DNA of 64,000 nt, from assembly GCF_048569485.1 (NCBI RefSeq), contig NC_134357.1, forward strand, positions 474,480,187 to 474,544,186. Reading direction: 5' to 3'. Shown one piece after another: positions 52,922 to 63,300 of the stretch. The position numbers and the translations under genes were made by a program. This stretch comes from Anomaloglossus baeobatrachus (lineage: Eukaryota; Chordata; Amphibia; Anura; Aromobatidae). The notes under the pieces were generated by a model. It made no database searches. It had not been told where the DNA came from and was given only the letters and a program-made list of their open reading frames with translations. Position 1 is the stretch's first letter. Each line of letters starts with the position of its first letter.

Positions 52922-54160
52922 ACCTGTGACGTTATGGTTTAGCTCAGTACCTCTGTATGTATACAGGCAGTGTTCTGTTTGCCGCGTTTCCACAGCAACG
53001 GGGCGTCTGCTTAGCAAATCTGCATAATCTTCATTGCAGACGCCCATTGGACATGCTCGCTGGCATCTGATACTCTAAGCCACGTTATATCTACTGGTGC
53101 TGACGCGCCTGCGCTCTGACACTCTGAGTCTCTAGTGATCAAAATAGATCTGACATGCGCAGTTCAGCTTAGGGAGACACAGTAGCCCATGGAGTTTATT
53201 GGCAGCCCGGTCCATGTGACCTAGACTGGCGCTATTATTTAAACCCGGACATCCTGTGATCTTTGCGCACAGCCGTGGATTACTCCTCCAGAGAATGCAA
53301 TATTTTCCCAGCCTCCTAATGAACCTTGGAATTTTGGAAAAGGGGAAACGCGTCGAGGCAAGGCAGAGCAATCATCTAAAAGGGAAGTAACACATTTTAT
53401 CATCTTCCCTGGATAAGCTTTAACCCATTATATTATATTGCTCTTTTTTTGGTCTGAATCATATTGTATTGGTTGCCATGATACATCTATTGGGCAATTA
53501 TCTCTCTAATAGGAATAAGCAATATGTTATTGTTGCTTTCCTATTTTTTTCTTGTGTTTAATCCTGCAAAATTTTATTTTGTATAGGTGAATTGTTTTAT
53601 TATTGCCATTGATATTCACATAGAAATAGGGGAGACCTATTATTTAATGGAATTGACTTTTTCTTCCATTATATTAATGAATTTTTTCCATAATATTAAT
53701 GTAGGTTACATACCATGTATCATGTAATATGCATTTCCAGCTATTTGCAATAATAGGAGACAGCATATAAACTTCCACCGTGTATTGTGTATCTGTGGTC
53801 TGTGAGCATCATTTTTGCATGCAATTGAATTTTGATCACTCATCTGTGATCTGTTTGTGCAAATCTCATGCTCTGAAGACACATATGTGGCAATCTTTAG
53901 CATAAAAATAATTTAATTCACTGCAAATTTTAGGGTACAGTGAGGGATAGCCGACGCGAAACAGGGGCGCCCAAAAAAATTATGGTGTCATACCCTCCGT
54001 TGTCAGGCAGGAATAAGATCCCATACAGCACTATAGGGATCCCGTATATCTAGTACCCTCATTCTGTTCCCTTACGTGTTCACTTGCACTGGGTGTGATA
54101 TAACTTTTTAATATTTTGAATAAAAAAAATATTTTATTAGGATTGAGGATTTTCCGTACA
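52922..54160. mobile_element. PLE-type non-autonomous insert with 10 bp duplication
   Basis: ctttttctac is present on both sides (52912-52921 and 54161-54170), while the endonuclease frame reads across the single site. The left part is GC-rich with tatttaaacccgg, and a hammerhead-like motif lies near 53316. The right part is AT-rich and ends aataaaaaaaatattttatt. The layout, a promoter-like part, a hammerhead motif and a variable-length duplication, fits a PLE terminal unit. No coding frame is seen. Confidence 0.62.
53316..53355 (+). ncRNA. Hammerhead-like motif
   Basis: CTAATGA (53316-53322) is one base from CTGATGA. A CCTT...AAGG stem follows, then GAAACGCGTCG (53345-53355). The box order and spacing match hammerheads of PLE ends, but the changed box makes activity unlikely. 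Confidence 0.42.
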
Positions 54161-54170
54161 CTTTTTCTAC

Positions 54171-55430
54171 TATAAATAAGAATGATGGGGTGGGGGTTTT
54201 GATTAAAAATAAGGACATTTCCATAAAACAAACTGTAATTGTAGAAGAGGGTAAATGTGTGTGTATTATCTTATGTTACAGGGGGTGAAAATTTAAGTTC
54301 ATTAATATCTATGCCCCTGCTGATAAGAATCAGAGACTCGCACTGTTTGAGAAATTGCGTTTTTTCTTGCATGGTAAGATTCCTATTTTTGTTGTGGCCG
54401 ATATAAACTGCATCCTGGACAAAAGGGGCAGGGGCCGGTTCATATGAGTCCAAGGTGGATGTGACCGGAAACCTATGGAATTGTTTAATTTCAGAGTTTT
54501 CTTTAAAGGACGCTGTGGATTCCAAGCCAGGACCCTTTACCTACCATGCAGATGATGCTCAGACCGAGTCGCGTTTGGGCTATTTTTTCTTTTCTTCCAC
54601 TGGGGTAAAATGTGTGAATTATTTGCAAGAAAAGGTTTGTTTCTCTGATCATGAGTGTCTGGTGGGGAGTTTTGAAATTGCTCATTTGTTTTATGGACGT
54701 GGTGTGTGAAAAATGAATGTCAGTCTGTTGCAGGATGAAAGGGTAAAGAAGGATTTTGTAAGGCAGTATGCATGGTGGGCTGCAAGGAAAAAAGGTTTTC
54801 CAAATTATTGTTATGGTGGGATTGGGTGAAAGTGAGAATCAGTGTGTTTTTCAGGAAAGCTGGGTACAAGAAAGCCAGAAAGAGGAGAAATCTGTACAAG
54901 TGGCAGAATAGGAGGATTTCCTACCTGCATGAATGCAAATCTCTGAGTCTGGATGTAAAGTATGAGCTAGAGAAAGCTAAACGTGAGATGAAAGAGTGGT
55001 TTGGGGAGGAGGGCAGGAAAATTATTCTGAGATCTAAAATTCAGGTAGGAGAATGAGAAGTGTACCAGTTTCTTCTTTAAGAAGATGTGTGGGGGTGGGC
55101 GAGAGATGAATGTAATGTTGGATGAGAATGGTAGTGAGGTGCATGGGAAGGATGTGATCGGTGTAGTGGCTGAAGTCTTTATATGGAGTGAAAGACTGTG
55201 ATCTGGGAGAGGATGAGGAATTTCTGAATGTGATTGAAAACTTTGTACCTGTATCTAAGTTTCCTTTTTTGCTGAGTGACATTACGGAGGATGAAGTGAA
55301 AGAGGTGATTTTTTTTCAGGGGGTGGAAGTCTCCATGGGGTGATGGGATCCCTTGGAAGTTCTATGGTAAGTATTGGGATATTGTTGGGAAGGATGTGGT
55401 GTCTATTATGAAGTGTTTGTTTTCTGGTTG
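54171..55430 (+). pseudogene. Tx1-B ORF2, endonuclease end and linker
   Basis: Shifted frames give INKNDGVGVLIKNKDISIKQ, then NIYAPADKNQRLALFEKL and VVADINCILDKRG, equal to the YAP and DFN-type motifs. A linker has FFRKAGYKKARKRRNLYKWQ and LHECKSLSLDVKYELEKAKR. It ends at the solo LTR with SIMKCLFSG. Many stops interrupt it. Confidence 0.72.
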
Positions 55431-56584
55431 TGTGGCGCCCCTGACCTGGTCAGGCACCACTGAGTACTGCACCCATGCTGGGGACAGTACAATACAGGTA
55501 ATCCAGAAGGCTGACCGGGGTGTGGAACACAGGCGCATAGTAATCAGCTCTCACACATGTACCCATGAGAGGACCCCTGGGGATCCCAGGAGGGGGAAAA
55601 GCCTTGACCTTCACTGGAATAGTGGAGGGGGCCAAAAGCCTCCATCTCCTCTCAAGGGGTGTGGTAAGAGAGTCTGGTTGCTAGGTGGCGTAGGCAAGAA
55701 CAGGAGAGGAGGGGCAGTGAGTCAGTTAGAGCAGAACTCCATAGGGCTCAGTGAGGAGCAGACCTGTGGGGCTGTTGCTGTCTAACAGCGCCCGCGCAGT
55801 GGCTACTGACGGGGGAGAACGGTCAACTAGGAGTGCTACCCGAAATCCATCTTCAGCTAAAGAGAGAGCAACGGAGTGGGAAGTAAGGAGACTGCTAGAG
55901 AGTACCAGGCCCAAACGGGCGGCAGATCCCGAAGCGGAGATAGATCCAGCTTTCTTTTGCTAAACCTGCCGGTGTGGGGCTCTCAAAGCCCACGCCACAA
56001 CACCACAAAAAGCCGCAGCCACGTAGCCACAGTTAGGGCCCATAGCTCACAGGAGGCAAGAAGCTGGAGTGATCTGGCCCAGGCAACAAGCACACGGCAA
56101 ACGAAGGGGAGTGAGGCTTCAGCAACTTCCCTGGGTGACCCCCATAGGGACTCAAAGTCGGGGTCACCCCAAACCACCAAGGGCTAAGGAAGGCGAGTTA
56201 GTAGTCACCCTCATAAGTCAGCCTGAAGGACACCTGGTTCCCGCCTGGTTCATCCCAGCTACGCCCGGGTTACTCACCCTGCCATCAACTGTGAGTAAAA
56301 ACCCTGAAAGACATCCTGCCTGTGTTGAGTCATTCTGCGCCTTGTAGTTCTACACATCTACACAGGGCCCTGGGGCTTGCCTCACTCTCAGGAGGCTACT
56401 ACAACTGGCTGCACCCACCATCAGCCCCAGGCATCCCTTAACCTGCAGTGGCGGTCCCCACTGACCGCAAATCTGAGAGTGGCGTCACGACAAACTACGA
56501 AGAAGATTCCCTACCTGTGACGAGATCCAGCTACGTGGAGTCCCTGAAGGTAATGCACCGACACAACACTTGTGGGGCTTCACA
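55431..56584. repeat. Solo LTR, 1154 bp, with 4 bp duplication
   Basis: The repeat starts TGTGGCGCCCCTGACC and ends GGGGCTTCACA, with gttg on both sides (55427-55430 and 56585-56588). The LINE frame continues across the single site. Its first bases resemble the LTR of element II (TGTGACGCCCCTGG), so it is probably from a related family. No internal region is present, which fits loss by LTR recombination. Confidence 0.82.
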
Positions 56585-56845
56585 GTTGCAGGACGACTGA
56601 CAGTATGAAGCAAGGAGTTGTGGTATTGCTGCTTAAGAAAGGTGACCGGCGAGTGGTGGGTAATTGGCGTCCGATCACGCTACTGAATGTGGATTATAAA
56701 ATATTTGCCAAGCTTTTAGCCAATCGCATGAGGGAGGTAATTTCATATGTTATTATGGAGGATCAGTGGTGTGCGGTTCCTAAGAGGAGGATTCATGAGA
56801 ACGTGGTGTTAGTGAGAGATATGATTGGGGATTGTATGGTGAAAA
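56585..56845 (+). pseudogene. Tx1-B ORF2 reverse transcriptase start
   Basis: The frame gives CRTTDSMKQGVVVLLLKKGD, then NWRPITLLNVDYKIFAKLLA and VRDMIGDCMVKK. NWRPITLLNVDYKI is the RT motif 1-2 region of Tx1 and L1-like LINEs. It breaks off near 56845 into unrelated DNA, so no palm active site is seen. Confidence 0.82.
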
Positions 56846-57331
56846 AACCTCACATAAGTGCATCAAGGGGTATTCAAGACAAAACCACCAGGCAGAAAAA
56901 AAACTCCCATAAAATATCAAACTTTATTATAAACCAAAAATTTCAAAAGTGAAGGGAAAACCAGGTTGTATATAGCCTACACTTCAGGAGATGGGGCCCC
57001 GGGCCAGAATTCCCTAATGTCTCCTTCCCTGACCGCGGAGGTTGGCACCCTATATATAACGAAATGGCGTCCCCGCTCAACAAGGACTGGCCCTTATGAC
57101 CCTATGCTGATATCTATAGGTGCTGCTAGTCTAATTGAGGGCCTTATAAATTCAATGTGATACCACCAGATCCATCCAGATCAGTTATTCTTTCCCATCA
57201 GAATTTCCTTATATCATGTCCACAAACAAGTATATTTACTTTCAAGACAGTTTTTGTTGACCACAATAGTTACTGGAAATAATGGATCAAGGATGTAAAT
57301 TGTTGTGACTCAATAGTCATTTTAGTAAGAT
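56846..57331. other. Non-coding stretch, possibly PLE-derived
   Basis: It has ccaggcagaaaaaaaactcc and aaactttattataaaccaaa, phrases similar to PLE terminal sequence. I see neither clear ends nor a target duplication. No gene is visible. Confidence 0.35.
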
Positions 57332-57784
57332 CATGGCAAAAAGAAGTCTGAGGATCTGAAGGAGGAGTCAGAAAAAGCCAATGGTGCGGTATCACAGAGG
57401 AAATCAAAGCAGGATGTACAAAAAGGTGAGGTAACAGAGAAAAGAGAACAGAGGATGGGACAAAGACGGAAGTGCAAAAGAAAGAGTCTGAGGATGGAAG
57501 AAGGTGTAAAACGTAGTAGAGCGTTTGCAGCATCTGACTGTGCTGAATCTACTAAGGGAGTTGCATATTACAAGCAGCTTTTTGGGAAATTTAAGGCGGA
57601 GTAACTAATGGATAGTTTGTTAACGGAGGTGAAGAGAAGCTTGAAAGAACATAAAGAGGACTTCTTTCAACGGTATGAAATTCCTGGGAATTTTAGATCT
57701 GCGTATAACCGTGGAAACATAAATGATGTATTAAGTACAGTAGCAATTATTGAGTATGATAATGGGTTTAGGTATTATACTTAA
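57332..57784 (+). pseudogene. Unrecognised Lys/Arg/Glu-rich frame
   Basis: One frame is open from about 57332 to a TAA at 57598-57600 and open again in the same frame to a TAA near 57784. The first part is basic (KKSEDLKEESEKANGAVSQR and GQRRKCKRKSLRMEEGVKRS) and ends GVAYYKQLFGKFKAE. The second has FFQRYEIPGNFRSAYNRGN. There is no early in-frame ATG. It could be a piece of a LINE ORF or another mobile element. I do not know its function. Confidence 0.3.
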
Positions 57785-58199
57785 CTAAAAAGTAGGCTTT
57801 TTGGGAATAGTTGACAAATTAGAAAGTAAGACAGTTTAATTTGTAATAGATAAGTTTAGAGTTCCGTATAGATTTCTATTGTATATTTTTTACTGTATTT
57901 GTTTTTTTAAATATGGATTTAAGATTTCAATGATGAATGTCTGCTCTGAGAGTCATGACTTAATGACTGACGTGAGCTTTGGACATGTCTGACGGAAATC
58001 GGATCTGTTCTTATCAGAACAACTGAGCTAGCTACACTTGACGAGATTCGATCGGGAAGACGAGTTCTAAAGCCCAGCCGATACCGGAAGACGGAGATCG
58101 GATGGAGGAAAAGCTCGCATGACCGAAGGAACATAGCGGGAGAAGACACCCAGAGAAGAATCGAAGATCCAGCTCTGGGAACTCAAGCAGGAACCTGCC

Positions 58200-59640
58200 A
58201 TGGCAAGCAAGGGAGAGAAGACTGCCAAGAAGGCTCATCCAGATTCTGCTTTGGCCCAAGGGGCCCTTACCTCCGATGCTGGCCAGCCAGATGGAGCCCA
58301 GATGCCGGCCCAAAAGGATCCAACCCTGGAGCCTTGGATGCGGCAGACGGTACCTTTGAAGCTGAAGGCGGTGGATGGTAGGGTGCCGGACATGTCCAGC
58401 TACGTGTTCTGCACAAAGATGATTCTGGATCATGGCTTCTCCAGGGCGGAAACCCTCAGTGTCCAGACCTTCTTGATAGGCATCTTCCTAGTAACCTTCG
58501 CCACAGTGAACGCCTGCAGGAGATACTGGGAGGCAATGAATGCAGCGATGCCGGAGTCACCTTTTCATTCTTTTATAGGATCCTGTCCTATACAGAGGGG
58601 TGAGAAGAGGATCACAGTCTCCATGCGGAACCTGCAAACCCCAGGAAGAGACATTTCCACGTTCCTGAGACGCTTCTGCACAGTGGTGAGGGAGCCATCC
58701 CACATCCTTAATGGCAGCGGATGCTGGACGGGTAAGTGGTCAGTAACCGTTCGACTTCACAGGGAACTAGCATCCGAAGATGGCCTTCAGCACCTGCCCC
58801 CGACATTCTCTCTGGAAAACTCCTTTGGTCTCATCTACTACCCGGACATGCCACACAACTACAGGAAATGTGGCGGGAAAAGGCATTCAATGAAGACCTG
58901 CCAGGAGGACACCTGCAGGGTTTGCTGGGTTACGGGACACAGCTCCAAGAATTGTCAGACGAAGATGACATGCAACCTATGTGGACTGGCGGCCCACCTT
59001 TCCAAGGACTGCCCACAGCGAGAGAAATCCTGGGCAATTGTGGCGGCGGCGGCAACCCAAGCTCGGGTAGTCACGGCTTCGTCAACTAAGGCAGCTATGC
59101 CAAGGTGGCCAAGAACCTGGCGACTGCGGCTCCAGCTGAGGCCCTAGCAGCCACGGAGTCCAAGAAAAAGAAGGGTAAGAAAACTGTTGCCCCCTCCCTG
59201 GTCCCCCCCCCTGTCCAAACCCCTCCCCCCACGGCCACCACTACTGAGGATTCCACCACCTCCACCTCTTTTCCCTACTCCTCAGTTGGTGTCCTCACCC
59301 CCCCCCACCCCAGACCATAAGAGTAGAGGGCCTCAGCACTGCAGCTCTTGTCACCTCAGGTACAAGCCAGAGGAAGGTGGAAGATAGCCCTGTCGCAAAA
59401 GCTTCCAAGATGTTCATTGTGGAGATCAAACCAACCCAGGAAGAGGAGGACGACCTCCTCCCGGAACCAGATGGTGGAGTCCCTGGTGGCCGAAGAAGAA
59501 ATGGAGGAGTCGGAAGCCACCGAGGCAACATCCCTACTCGATCAGCTAAAAGAGGAGGGTCTGCTGGAGTTACCTTCACCGACAGACGCCAAAGAGGAGG
59601 AACCGACCGGAGTGGTAACTAAGGCACACCGCCTGCGCTA
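58200..59640 (+). pseudogene. Tx1-C ORF1 (nucleic acid binding, CCHC)
   Basis: The start MASKGEKTAKKAHPDSALAQ is the first ATG of an open 315-codon frame. The core reads RYWEAMNAAMPESPF, ITVSMRNLQTPGRDISTFL and ENSFGLIYYPDMPHNY, as in Tx1-group ORF1. Three knuckles follow: KCGGKRHSMKTC (its first Cys is lost), CRVCWVTGHSSKNC and CNLCGLAAHLSKDC. Near 59090 the frame shifts by one into SYAKVAKNLATAAP and a Pro-rich tail, with a stop near 59318 before a final acidic segment to 59640. ORF1 proteins coat the LINE RNA. Confidence 0.82.
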
Positions 59641-59771
59641 GCTTTCTCTTTCCTCCAATGACTGCTAACATTGACATCTTTTCCATTAATGTTAGGAGCA
59701 TCAGAGACAAGTTGAGACGTCAGACGATCTTTGCGTTCCTTAACACAGCCTAGTGATTCATTTTTCTTGCA

Positions 59772-60317
59772 TATGGAAAATAGATAAGCCGGTCCTTTGA
59801 GCGCTAATAATAGATCTATTATCTCAGGTTTTCATTGTGAATAATTGTGCTTTATTCGTGACAATTAGATTAAAATAAAGCTCTTGTTATCACAACGCGT
59901 TTCAGCAAGATAAACTTGCCATCATCAGTTCCTGATAATAGATCTATTATTAGCGCTCAAAGGATCGGCTTATCTATTTCCCATATGCATTCACTCCCCT
60001 AAGGGATTCCGGTATAGAGCTGCTGAAAGCAATAGATTTAATCATCCCAAATAACCTTTGAGGGAAGACAAACGGCCGCAATTAGTTCAAGGATCTCATG
60101 AGTCGGGGAACCAGGAACCAGGAGCGGTCATCTCCCCAGGTCCACCCAGCCTAACATCGGATAACGCCAGCCGAGATAACCCACCATCCTCCAGAGGATT
60201 TACACGATCATCACCGAGGTTGTGCGAGGGCGCACAACCTAATCAGGTGAGCAGTTTTCAATACACTGTACTAACTTTGTCCCACGGGTGCTTTTCATAT
60301 GCGCTATCTTTATTTTC
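59772..60317. mobile_element. 546 bp insert with hammerhead and 20 bp duplication
   Basis: A 20 bp stretch, agtgattcatttttcttgca, occurs at 59752-59771 and again, with one change, at 60318-60337. The ORF2 frame makes sense across a single copy (FFLQECSLP). Inside, two inverted arms of about 56 bp (59771-59828 and 59931-59986) surround a minus-strand hammerhead-like motif. The right part is GC-rich and ends tattttcagtg. No coding frame is seen. It resembles a small non-autonomous PLE unit. Confidence 0.7.
59896..59928 (-). ncRNA. Hammerhead ribozyme-like motif
   Basis: On the minus strand, CTGATGA (complement 59922-59928) is followed by GGCAAGTTTATCTTGCT, which folds as a GCAAG/CTTGC stem, and then GAAACGCG. 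Both core boxes are exact and stem II is well formed. Stems I and III cannot be judged by eye. This is the best hammerhead candidate in the window. Confidence 0.55.
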
Positions 60318-63300
60318 AGTGACTCATTTTTCTTGCAGGAATGCTCCCTTCCCTCCTCTAGGTCCTTCAACCATCTGGACAGGGAGTGGACCCATGGCCC
60401 ATCCTACTGGTCCGACGGGACCGACTGTAGGTCCGCAAGGATCGCCGTGTAAATCAGGAGAAGTGCCTTCACATTGGACTCAGTTCATGAACTCATCTGC
60501 GTCAGGTTACTGCTCGTGGATGGCACCTGGGCAGGAGAACCTGTCAGATTCATCATCGACTGGAGCTCCTCCAAGCCCTGCGCCCTTAGCTTGCCACCAC
60601 CAGGACGGTAGTGATGGCCGGGGATTTCAACTGCCCGATTGATGAGGATGGACGCAGTTCTAGAATGGCTGCCAAGTTGGACGTCACATCCAAACTGCTC
60701 ATTGAGATGGTGACCGAAGCCTCTCTTGTGGACGTTGTAGGCTCCATCAGACACGGATCCATGAACTATTCATTGTGCCGACCCGATGGCTTGCTGCGTT
60801 CCAGGATTGACTTTGTGTTTACCTCTCGGGCGGAGTTGGCACTTGATGGTCCCCTGCTTCTTCTCTGACCGCTGGGCCATGGCCTTCCCATTGGCCCTGG
60901 CTCTTGGAAGCTTAACTGCTCTCTGCTGGAAATGGGTGAAGTTCTGGAGGAGCTTAGAGCTGCCTACTCCACGTTGCAGGCCTACAAGGCAGGCTTCCAG
61001 TCTGTTTCTGACTGGTGGGAATACGTTAAACTCGAGCTCCATTTCTTCTTTCAGGCAAAGAGTCAACAACAGGCGTGTCTGAAGAAGAGGGACTTCAGGA
61101 GACTCCAGCGTGAGCTGCATTCCCTGCAGGACCTTCTTCGATGCGGCTGGGACATGATCAAGGAGCTGGAGGAGACTAATAAGATCCTGAAAAGGCACTT
61201 TGAGGAAGAGCCCAAGCGAATCGTCTTCCGTTGCAAAGTAGGGAACCTAGAGAAGGGTGAGAAATGTAACTCGTTCTTTTTCAGGAAACTCCATGCCGGT
61301 TATACATCCCTGAATGAGCTACAAGAGGAGAGTGGAAACATGCGACGCGGGAAAGAGAAAGTGATGAAGGTCATCAGCGAACTCTATCCCCGCAAGACTA
61401 CCGAGGCCGCCAATAAGTTCCTGTCAGGTATCACTAACCATCTTGACCCTGCAGACGCAGCAGCAATGGACGTCCCTCTTACGGTGGACGAGCTGCTCTC
61501 GGCCGCCAATTCCTTTAGGTCTGGCAGGACACCGGGCAGTGACGGCCTCCCAGCAGACCTCTATGTAGCGCTGGAAGACCTCATCTGTCCGGACTTGTTG
61601 GAGCTGTATGGGGTGATGGTGGTGGAGGGCAGAACGCCTCCGTCTTTGAGGGTAGGATTGGTCACGATCCTGTACAAGCGTAAAGGAGAGAGGTGCGACC
61701 TGAAGAATTGGCGTCCCCATCACCCTTCTGAACGTCGACTACAAAATCCTGGCCAAGACGATAACAACCAGATCTAAGACGGTTATCGGACGGATCATCC
61801 ACGCGGATCAGACCTGCGGCATCCCCGGACATCGCATCGCAGACAGCCTGGCTCTCATGCGGGACACGGTCGAGTACATCAAGGCCCGCCGGGTGCACGC
61901 ATCCCTGATCTCGGATCAGGAAAAGGCCTTCAACCATGTTTCCTATGAGTTTCTGGGCAAAGCGCTGCACAGGTTATAATTGGGTAACATGTTTTGTTCG
62001 TATGTCCAACTAATGTATTTTGATATTCACAGCTCGGTGTTGGTAAACAGCTGGCTGACTGACCTCTTCCCGGTCCTCTTAGGGGTCAGGCAAGGCTGTC
62101 CTCTGTCACCTCTTCTTTTTGTTTGTGTTATAGAGCTCTTTGCAGAGGCTATCCAGCGGAATGGAAAGATCAGAGAGATCACCGCATTAGGTCCAGAACG
62201 CTTCGAGGTCTACATTGATGACGTGACCTTTTTCAGTGCGGACCGGCGCTCAGTCGACATCCTCGTCCAGACCTGTGAGACCTTCGGACGGGCTTCAGGA
62301 GCCAAAGTCAACTGCGGGAAGTCGGAAGCCATGCTCTTCGGGGACTGGCAGCTGGCCTCCTCCGCCCCTTCCCCATCAACATCCAGCCGGATTTCATCAA
62401 GGTTCTTGGAGTCTGGTTCGAGAAGGAAGAAGCGGCTCTCAAGTCCTGGGAGGAACGCTTGACCAAGATCAACCAATGGATTGGACTGTGGAGCCACAGA
62501 CGCCTCACTTGTGAGGGCAAAGCACTGGTCCTGCACAACAAAGTACTGCCCGTGCTGCAGTACACGGCCCAGGCCTGGCCCCCCTTCATCACCGTGTCCA
62601 GGACCATCACCAGGATGGTGTTTTGTTTTGTCTGGGGATCCAAGATGGACAGTAAAGCGGACCATCATGTACAAGTATCCTTGCAAGGGTGGGAACGGTG
62701 TACCCGATATCCCCACCCTCCTGCGATCCTCCTTCGTATGTGACTGCGTTCGCCGAACTCTACGAGTTAAGAGAGGTTCTGTGGGCAAGTCCATGTCTCT
62801 TTTCTTCCTGCTCCCAATTTGGAGAAGGTTCGGCTGGGACAAGTGGGACAGCTCCTACCCCTGCAACTAGATGTTGCCATGGTTCTTGAGGGAACACCAA
62901 CTGGAGGGACTTAAGCCCAATTTGTAGAAGCCAAAGACTATCCACAAACTCATCATAGCCAAGGACGACATGGAGAACATTCCAGGACTTCATCACGACA
63001 CACTGGAGACTGTTTGGAGCAACGTATCGTCGGCTGAATTGACCAACGGGCACAAGGACTTGTCGTGGATGGCGATACAGGGCGAACTGCCCGTCCGGTC
63101 ATTCGTGCACACCCGGTCATTCGTGCACGTCCGGAACCTGTGCAAAACCCGGTACTGCCCAAGGTGCCCCTTCGTGGAAGAAACATCACTGCACGCCTTT
63201 TGGGACTGCCGTTTTACACAGCGCCAGTTGGTTGCCCTGGAGGATGACCTGAGGAACTCTGTCCCCAGAGTGAGCCTATCGTACCATTCCATACTTTATG

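Larger units (their letters stand above)
51198..56845 (+). mobile_element. Tx1-group LINE B (Keno-like), in U2 gene
   Basis: It begins at the break in U2 and carries a Tx1-type ORF1 (51320-52692), an ORF2 endonuclease (52734-52921, 54171 on) and the start of an RT (56585-56845). Guests are a PLE-type insert (52922-54160) and a solo LTR (55431-56584). Within the Tx1 group, the Keno family is known to insert into U2 snRNA genes. The 5' junction at U2 nt 28 and ORF1 similarity support this. The 3' end is lost or buried beyond 56845. It is broken in both frames. Confidence 0.7.
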
